Positions 59,681-64,000 of a DNA stretch of 64,000 bases are shown one piece after another. The stretch's first letter is position 1; each line of letters begins with the position of its first letter. A program made the position numbers and the translations under genes. The notes beneath the pieces are model-generated. The model ran no database searches. It worked only from the letters and a program-made list of their open reading frames with translations, and had not been told where the DNA came from. Source of the stretch: Clostridiales bacterium (lineage in GTDB: Bacteria > Bacillota > Clostridia > Oscillospirales > Acutalibacteraceae); NCBI GenBank assembly GCA_012839345.1, contig DUNN01000013.1, positions 122,119 to 186,118 on the forward strand. Reading direction: 5' to 3'.

Positions 59681-59995
59681 TTATAAAAATCTGATCCAGT
59701 CGCGTCTGCCGTACAGAATTCTTTCAACGTCAACCACCTTGTTCTTCTCGTCTATGGAAAAAAACACAACGTAATTTTTTACAATTAGTTTCCTGTATCC
59801 CATTTGAGATAGACGATCGTCTGAAACAAGCGGACAGCGCTGCGGCATATCGGACAGACTTAGCATTGCCTCTTCAAAAAGCTCCATCATACGAGTTGCC
59901 GATATGGGAGCTGACAGCTGAGAAGCAATATACCGAACAATGTCCCTAAGGTCGTTTTCGGCTGGTTCAGATACATCTACCCTATATTTCGCCAT
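59681..59995 (-). CDS. RelE/ParE-family toxin
   Basis: 104 residues. EPAENDLRDIVRYIASQL, then DDRLSQMGYRKLIVKNYVVF and the C-terminal VERILYGRRDWIRF are standard ParE/RelE blocks (two-helix hairpin, antiparallel sheet). Family members either cut mRNA on the ribosome or poison gyrase; which applies is not clear. Overlaps the antitoxin gene by 14 bases and is translated from the same transcript. Confidence 0.92.
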   Translation of the reverse strand: MAKYRVDVSEPAENDLRDIVRYIASQLSAPISATRMMELFEEAMLSLSDMPQRCPLVSDDRLSQMGYRKLIVKNYVVFFSIDEKNKVVDVERILYGRRDWIRFL

Positions 59996-60254
59996 CGGCG
60001 ATGCCTCGCTTAATATCCTTCATGACATCTTGAAGCGGACGCTTTTTACCCGCTTTAACGGCCGATCGTCCTTCGTCAAGCAGGTGATACAGTTCAAGCT
60101 TGCCGCTGAGTGCCTCATAGGTTTCAATGCTCATAACCGCCAAATCTCCCTGCCCGTTTTTTGTGATAAAAACAGGTTCACGGCTTTCATGACAGAAGGT
60201 GGATATCTCATTATAGTTATTCCGCAGGTCAGTGCTGGACTTTATATTTGGCAT
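59982..60254 (-). CDS. Phd/YefM-family antitoxin
   Basis: 90 residues, ATG at 60254 behind AAGGAGG. N-terminal DNA-binding half (STDLRNNYNEISTFCHESRE, FITKNGQGDLAVMSIETYE) and a C-terminal tail that neutralises the toxin (LLDEGRSAVKAGKKRPLQDV). Typical module with the ParE-like toxin. Its promoter overlaps a palindrome at 60275-60309, the expected site of autoregulation. Confidence 0.92.
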   Translation of the reverse strand: MPNIKSSTDLRNNYNEISTFCHESREPVFITKNGQGDLAVMSIETYEALSGKLELYHLLDEGRSAVKAGKKRPLQDVMKDIKRGIADGEI

Positions 60255-60267
60255 AGCGTTTACCTCC

Positions 60268-60435
60268 TTACACAATTCTAAAGATATTATACACGAATTT
60301 CTTTAGAATATCAATTGAATTTCGCTGACTGCAACTGGCATCGAAAATAAGACACCGGATGCCGGTTAAAATCTTAATGAGATCGTTTCCTATGAAGGGA
60401 CGAATATGACTCATATGTAACTCTCGTTTAATCAT
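60268..60435 (-). pseudogene. Truncated AAA-ATPase (DUF4143-type) gene
   Basis: ATG at 60435 behind AGAGGTG opens 55 codons. The first ~27 residues (MIKRELHMSHIRPFIGNDLI...) are the typical start of the large AAA/DUF4143 ATPases, up to ILTGIR just before the P-loop. The P-loop is missing and the frame runs into the toxin-antitoxin promoter. Read as an N-terminal remnant left when the toxin-antitoxin module was placed here. Confidence 0.6.
60275..60314 (-). promoter_or_regulatory. Toxin-antitoxin promoter with palindromic operator
   Basis: On the minus strand TTGATA (60309-60314), 17-base spacer, TATAAT (60286-60291). Flanking the -10 box are perfect 10-base arms ATTCTAAAGA (60275-60284) and TCTTTAGAAT (60300-60309). 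Antitoxin binding there would occlude the promoter. Confidence 0.75.
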
Positions 60436-60622
60436 AAACAAAACACCTCTTTATCTCTTTCCATAACAATACAACATCAAAGATATATCTTATAAAAATT
60501 GAACACATTGAACTTGTTGTTTCAAACAAAATCCCATTAAATTCAGTATCAATGTATAGAAGCAGAATAATCAGAGAATAATAAATGCCTAAGCACTGTC
60601 ATAAAATAAGTTTTAAATTTGA
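60436..60622. other. Intergenic region between TA module and XRE operon
   Basis: AT-rich, no gene seen; contains the ribosome site of the ATPase remnant on the minus strand. Confidence 0.4.
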
Positions 60623-60651
60623 TTGACAATATGACAAATGCGGCATATACT
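60623..60651 (+). promoter_or_regulatory. Promoter of the XRE operon
   Basis: TTGACA (60623-60628), 17-base spacer, TATACT (60646-60651), 26 bases before the start codon. Confidence 0.8.
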
Positions 60652-60676
60652 ATAAATATAGAAGGGAGGCATTATC

Positions 60677-61030
60677 ATGAATAACTCTCTGGAGATCATC
60701 GGAGCAAGGATAAAATCTCTGCGCGAAAATAGCGGCCTTACACAAAGCAATGTGGCTAATTATCTTCATGTCGATCAAAGCCTTGTGTCTATGGTCGAGA
60801 AAGGCAAACGGGCACTGACGGCGGATATGCTGGATAAGCTTGCAGCCTTGTTTGGTACGCGGGTATCTGCACTCATGGAGCCGGAAATGAAGGTTAAACC
60901 GCTGTCCTTTGCGCTTCGTGCAAGCGAAATCGGAGAAGATGACTTGGACGCAATTAGCGCCATAAACAGGATTGCTTTAAATAGCCACTTTATGACACAA
61001 TTGCTTGAGGGTGAGCGTGCCAATGGATAG
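60677..61030 (+). CDS. XRE-family repressor
   Basis: 117 residues. HTH_3 motif at ~8-62 (IGARIKSLRENSGLTQSNVA, VDQSLVSMVEKGKR, LDKLAALFG). The C-terminal tail (~50 residues) is short, as in repressors cleaved or bound by ImmA-type proteases. Probably represses its own operon. GAAGGGAGG precedes the start, and the gene overlaps the protease gene by eight bases. Confidence 0.93.
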   Translation: MNNSLEIIGARIKSLRENSGLTQSNVANYLHVDQSLVSMVEKGKRALTADMLDKLAALFGTRVSALMEPEMKVKPLSFALRASEIGEDDLDAISAINRIALNSHFMTQLLEGERANG

Positions 61031-61775
61031 AATAGAGTTATGGAAAAAAGCTCTCAGTTTACGGAAAGAGCTTGGAGAAGATGCGACTTCTCCGATCGAT
61101 ATATTGGCATTGGTTCATACAATCGATAAATTATCCATCGTATACTATCCGATGGGGAATCACATTAGCGGTATTTGTATTAAGGGAACCGGTAGCAATG
61201 TCATCGCCATTAATTCAGCCATGACCCTTGGAAGGCAGCGCTTTTCCATGGCTCATGAACTATATCACCTGTATTTTGATGATGACGAACTCACTGCGGT
61301 GTGTGCAAAAACAATCGGCGAGGGAAATGAAAAGGAAAAGCAAGCAGATCAGTTTGCATCGTACCTACTTATGCCCCCGGATGCCCTTTCGGATAAAATT
61401 GACCAGCTGAAAAAGTCGAGCTCCGCCAAGCTTTCCATTCATGATGTTGTGCGTTTGGAGCAATACTTTCGTGTTAGCCGCCAAGCTATCCTTTACCGGC
61501 TGCTCAGCGAAAATGAATTAACCCGTGAAGAAGCTGATTCAATGCGCCAAAACGTAATTTTATCTGCTCTTAATCTTGGCTACGATGATACACTCTATAG
61601 ACCGACACCCGAAGATAAGCGATACAGGACATACGGCTACTATATTCAGCAGGCGGAAAAAGCTTTGGAACAAGGGCTGATATCCAGCGGCAAATATGAT
61701 GAATTGCTGCTATCTGCTTTCCGTTCCGACCTCGTCTATGGGGAGGAAACCGAAGGGGGCGAATTGCTTGACTGA
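61023..61775 (+). CDS. ImmA/IrrE-family metallo-peptidase
   Basis: 250 residues, start 61023 behind GAGGGTGAG. Zinc-binding HExxH in MAHELYHLYFDDDE with downstream EKQADQFASYLLMP (third ligand Glu/Asp region). The C-terminal half has FRVSRQAILYRLLSE. Known partners: ImmA cleaves XRE-type repressors (ICEBs1), IrrE activates the DNA damage response in Deinococcus. Placed directly after the XRE gene, so cleavage of that repressor is likely. Overlaps the next gene by eight bases. Confidence 0.93.
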   Translation: MDRIELWKKALSLRKELGEDATSPIDILALVHTIDKLSIVYYPMGNHISGICIKGTGSNVIAINSAMTLGRQRFSMAHELYHLYFDDDELTAVCAKTIGEGNEKEKQADQFASYLLMPPDALSDKIDQLKKSSSAKLSIHDVVRLEQYFRVSRQAILYRLLSENELTREEADSMRQNVILSALNLGYDDTLYRPTPEDKRYRTYGYYIQQAEKALEQGLISSGKYDELLLSAFRSDLVYGEETEGGELLD

Positions 61776-62304
61776 TTCGCTCTTTTTTGATAGCGACTGT
61801 ATCTCGGCTTTTTTGTGGGTTGGGAATGAAAATTTATTGGTTAAGTTATATCCCGGTAGGATCGTTATTCCTAAAACTGTTTATGATGAACTGTCCTATC
61901 CTGGGATTGCGCACCTAAAGGCAAGAGTAGATGCACTCCTTTCGGTGGGACAAGCACAGGTAATGTCCATTGATGTGGCTACGGAAGCCTATGATATATA
62001 TTATCAGCTTACCGAAAAACCAAAAGCCGGGCATATGGTTATCGGCAAAGGAGAAGCCGCATCCATCGCATTAGCAAAACAGTATGACGGCATTGTAGCA
62101 AGTAATAATCTTAAGGATATTTCTTTATATATCGCTCAAATGGATCTTAAGCATCTAACAACTGGCGATATATTACTTGCGGCACTGGAAAGAGGATACA
62201 TCACCGAAGCACAGGGAAATACTATTTGGGCTAAAATGCTATCTAAACGAAGAAAACTGGGGGCGGCAAACTTTACTGCTTACATACAGGCAAAGCAAAA
62301 ATAA
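61768..62304 (+). CDS. PIN-type nuclease of the XRE-ImmA operon
   Basis: 178 residues, TTG start overlapping the protease stop, GGGGGCG upstream. PIN-like fold judged from spaced acidic residues: FFDSD (Asp8/Asp10), VYDEL (Glu41), GKGEAASIALA (Glu96) and NNLKDI (Asp117). The block GEAASIALAK is typical of DUF3368/VapC-like PIN domains, which act as RNases. It may be the effector released when the XRE repressor is removed. A second in-frame ATG exists at 61738. Confidence 0.75.
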   Translation: MTDSLFFDSDCISAFLWVGNENLLVKLYPGRIVIPKTVYDELSYPGIAHLKARVDALLSVGQAQVMSIDVATEAYDIYYQLTEKPKAGHMVIGKGEAASIALAKQYDGIVASNNLKDISLYIAQMDLKHLTTGDILLAALERGYITEAQGNTIWAKMLSKRRKLGAANFTAYIQAKQK

Positions 62305-62389
62305 AACCGCCTATCGCTCATTTCATAATTTATAACACAAAATTAGAACTAAAGGCTCCAATATTGCAAATCGGAGCCTTATCTATTGG

Positions 62390-62440
62390 CCGGGGAATCG
62401 AAGTGCAGAAATGCACTTCAATTCCCCGGCTTTTCTTTTT
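62390..62440 (+). terminator. Strong terminator of the XRE-ImmA-PIN operon
   Basis: CCGGGGAATCGAAGTGCA, tetraloop GAAA, TGCACTTCAATTCCCCGG then CTTTTCTTTTT. Confidence 0.92.
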
Positions 62441-62457
62441 CGGAAGGGAGGAAAGAT

Positions 62458-62688
62458 ATGTTGGTACGCTACAAGAAAAACAAGAAACCTGCCTGTTATG
62501 ATTCTGATGTCCTTGTAACCACAGGCACAATACCGGCAGCCGAGCGGCCTAAGGGACCATTTAAAAGCTGCGGAAACTGCCCCTACCCCTCTCACGGTTT
62601 TATCTGCTACAGTTCCGAGGGAGATTGCCTTAGAACCGATATGCAGAAAATAAACAAAAAAGCCAATACAAAACAAAAGCCCATATGA
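62458..62688 (+). CDS. Small Cys-containing protein of the element, unknown function
   Basis: 76 residues, ATG at 62458 behind GGAAGGGAGGAAAG. Basic start VRYKKNKKPACYD, a conserved-looking VLVTTGTIPAAERPKGPF, then KSCGNCPYPSHGFICYSSEG with a CxxC pair plus two more Cys that could bind zinc. Basic tail. Resembles small proteins of clostridial integrative elements. Followed by a DUF4314 gene after 13 bases. Confidence 0.7.
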   Translation: MLVRYKKNKKPACYDSDVLVTTGTIPAAERPKGPFKSCGNCPYPSHGFICYSSEGDCLRTDMQKINKKANTKQKPI

Positions 62689-62701
62689 AGGAGGAACCAA
62701 T

Positions 62702-63427
62702 ATGAGATATGACAGTGAATTTCTGAGATTGCTCAAGGAGCAGTATCCCCCCGGCACACGAATCCGTCTCACAAAAATGAATGATCCCTATGCCCCCGTA
62801 CCGCCCGGTACAGAAGGAACGGTGGATTTTATTGACGATGCATGCGGAATTCACATGCAATGGGACAACGGGCGCTCCCTTGCCCTCATTCCCGGGGAGG
62901 ACTCGTTCTCAAAAATATCTCCTCCACTCCAGACTCTTAGGCTATATATGCCGCTTACCGTTAAGGAATACGAGCGCAACGAATGGGGCGATTGGGAGGA
63001 TTATCCCTCGGAGCTGGATCAGGATACTATCCTCTCCTATCACGATTCTATCCTTGCAGCCATTGTGAAAGAGCGAAGGCCGGAAGAAACGGAACGAGGA
63101 CTCATGAAATACTATTCTAAAAATGACAGCGTCAATCAGAAGGTCCATTCCTTCTTTTTCACAGTGGAACAGATTGGCGCCAAGCTGATGGGTGTGGCTG
63201 AATGCCGCATACGAGGAAGCTTGAGTGAGGCAGAGCTTGAGCAGCTTAAGGATTATGTTTCCGGTCAGGCATCGGATGGCTTTGGTGAAGGCTTTGAGCA
63301 GCATCCCATAAAAACAGGCAATGGCGAAATCTATGTCAGCCTATGGAGCAGTGATAAAGACTGGAGCATTATGACGCCGGATGAGTTGGAGCAAAGCCAG
63401 CAGATGGGAGGAATGCAGCTTGGATAA
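62702..63427 (+). CDS. DUF4314-domain protein
   Basis: 241 residues. The N-terminal ~60 residues (YPPGTRIRLTKMNDPYAPV, PPGTEGTVDFIDD, IHMQWDNGRSLALIPGEDSF) match DUF4314, a small beta-barrel found in conjugative elements. The rest (~70-241) is acidic with a ferredoxin-like pattern (LRLYMPLTVKEYERNEWGDW, FFTVEQIGAKLMGVAECRI). Unknown function. GAAGGAGGAACC precedes the start. Confidence 0.8.
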   Translation: MRYDSEFLRLLKEQYPPGTRIRLTKMNDPYAPVPPGTEGTVDFIDDACGIHMQWDNGRSLALIPGEDSFSKISPPLQTLRLYMPLTVKEYERNEWGDWEDYPSELDQDTILSYHDSILAAIVKERRPEETERGLMKYYSKNDSVNQKVHSFFFTVEQIGAKLMGVAECRIRGSLSEAELEQLKDYVSGQASDGFGEGFEQHPIKTGNGEIYVSLWSSDKDWSIMTPDELEQSQQMGGMQLG

Positions 63428-63536
63428 TATCTTGACCGTTCTGACCGGAGATGAATAGCAGAATTTCTTTTGGTATTTGGTATAGCTTTCCTATGAAAAG
63501 TGTGGCATTGTGTTGTAATTGAAGGAGGTGGACAGA

Positions 63537-63824
63537 ATGGAGTTATGGAAAGAGTCCTTACAAACTGCATTGAACGAACGTCTTGACGCAGCGTTTGCGG
63601 AATTGGCAGAATCCAACCCTGCTGTCCGGGAGGCTGTCAAACAGCAGCGGGATGCATCGGTGCTGGTAAAGGACCATCCGAAATACGATAACGAATTGAA
63701 ACAGATAGTGGACTCATATTTTGAAGCTATGCAGCTTTTGCTCGGTGAATACAGCCGACATCTGTACATCCAAGGCGCCAAAGACTGTGTGGCGGTTTTG
63801 AGAGAGCTTGGCGTAATCAAGTAG
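63537..63824 (+). CDS. Small helical protein of the element, unknown function
   Basis: 95 residues behind GAAGGAGG. Predicted all-helical with charged faces (LWKESLQTALNERLDAAFAE, QRDASVLVKDHPKYDNELKQ, GAKDCVAVLRELGVIK). No recognised family. It is followed by its own terminator. Confidence 0.65.
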   Translation: MELWKESLQTALNERLDAAFAELAESNPAVREAVKQQRDASVLVKDHPKYDNELKQIVDSYFEAMQLLLGEYSRHLYIQGAKDCVAVLRELGVIK

Positions 63825-63851
63825 CACAGGCAATGATGCCTGTGCTTTTTT
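63824..63851 (+). terminator. Terminator after the small helical protein gene
   Basis: GCACAGGC, loop, GCCTGTGC followed by six T. Confidence 0.88.
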
Positions 63852-63935
63852 AGATTCATATGCGAGCCGAAACAGACCCTAACTTTCTTGATAGAGTACA
63901 ATAAAGTTCGCAATTTCGAGAAGGTATAGAAAAGC

Positions 63936-63995
63936 CATTGGGACTCCTTTAAAATGAATGGTGTCAAGACATTCAAAAAGGAGTTGGTCCCAATG
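63936..63995. repeat. Large inverted repeat at the window end
   Basis: CATTGGGAC, TCCTTT and ATGAATG on the left pair with CATTCA, AAAGGA and GTCCCAATG on the right, around a short loop. It places a GGAG ribosome site and an ATG inside a stem, as in leaders that dampen transposase translation. Confidence 0.5.
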
Positions 63996-64000
63996 ACTCA
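63993..64000 (+). CDS. Start of a cut gene (possible transposase)
   Basis: ATG at 63993 behind AAAAAGGAG, only the codons for Met-Thr and two bases are in the window. The MT... start and the upstream stem-loop recall IS256-type transposase genes, but this cannot be decided here. Confidence 0.25.

Noticed and set aside
1..64000. CRISPR array, rRNA operon, further tRNA genes
   Set aside because: No regularly spaced direct repeats, no rRNA signatures and no other T-arm (GGTTCGAATCC-like) sequence was found on either strand by reading.

Overview
The window looks like a chromosome segment of a spore-forming clostridial Firmicute, most likely Oscillospiraceae/Ruminococcaceae-like. The support is CotF-type spore coat genes at the left edge, a single-chain glycyl-tRNA synthetase, GTP-dependent PEP carboxykinase, strong Shine-Dalgarno sites, TTGACA/TATAAT promoters and YesM/YesN-type sensors. 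The family assignment is inference from gene content, not from a search.

Layout. 1-23 kb is mostly housekeeping: coat proteins, GtrA, glycyl-tRNA synthetase, a Ser-rich membrane protein, DegV, DusB, DNA polymerase I, an RlmA-like methyltransferase, RimI, TsaD, PEPCK, a TM2 protein, a purine-type permease, RsmE, and two lipoproteins. 22.5-23.9 kb holds two minus-strand genes that are each broken by one base at a homopolymer. 23.9-46.5 kb is a large sugar-utilisation region. A LacI regulator with a GH39 glycosidase reads left. An aldolase / FGGY kinase / GatD-like dehydrogenase / PfkB kinase / aldo-keto reductase / FucU operon reads right. A three-gene sensor (LytS-type kinase, sugar-binding lipoprotein, YesN regulator) follows, then a ribose-type ABC importer with FucU, an FGGY kinase and L-fucose isomerase. 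GAAACGTTTC-like palindromes sit just downstream of the promoters of both catabolic operons and tie them to the LacI gene. 46.7-48.4 kb is a PiT phosphate transporter with its DUF47 partner. 48.5-57.4 kb holds a NahK-type kinase plus sugar-1-phosphate nucleotidyltransferase, two AraC regulators, a GH31 alpha-xylosidase-like enzyme and a GH36 alpha-galactosidase.

At 58.66-58.72 kb lies only the 3' half of a tRNA-Ser(CGA), cut exactly at the anticodon loop. Everything to the right (58.72-64 kb) is more AT-rich and carries accessory genes: a double-HTH protein, a toxin-antitoxin pair placed in an AAA-ATPase remnant, an XRE / ImmA-IrrE protease / PIN-type nuclease operon, a DUF4314 protein and small unknowns. 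This is read as one end of an integrated element whose other end, with the complete tRNA, should lie beyond base 64000.

How the genes work together. Sugar region: the surface lipoprotein and kinase sense a sugar, the ABC importer brings it in, FucU/FucI/FGGY kinases convert an aldose to a ketose phosphate, and the aldolase with PfkB feeds triose phosphates to glycolysis. The usual class II fuculose-phosphate aldolase is not in the window, so the exact substrate is open.
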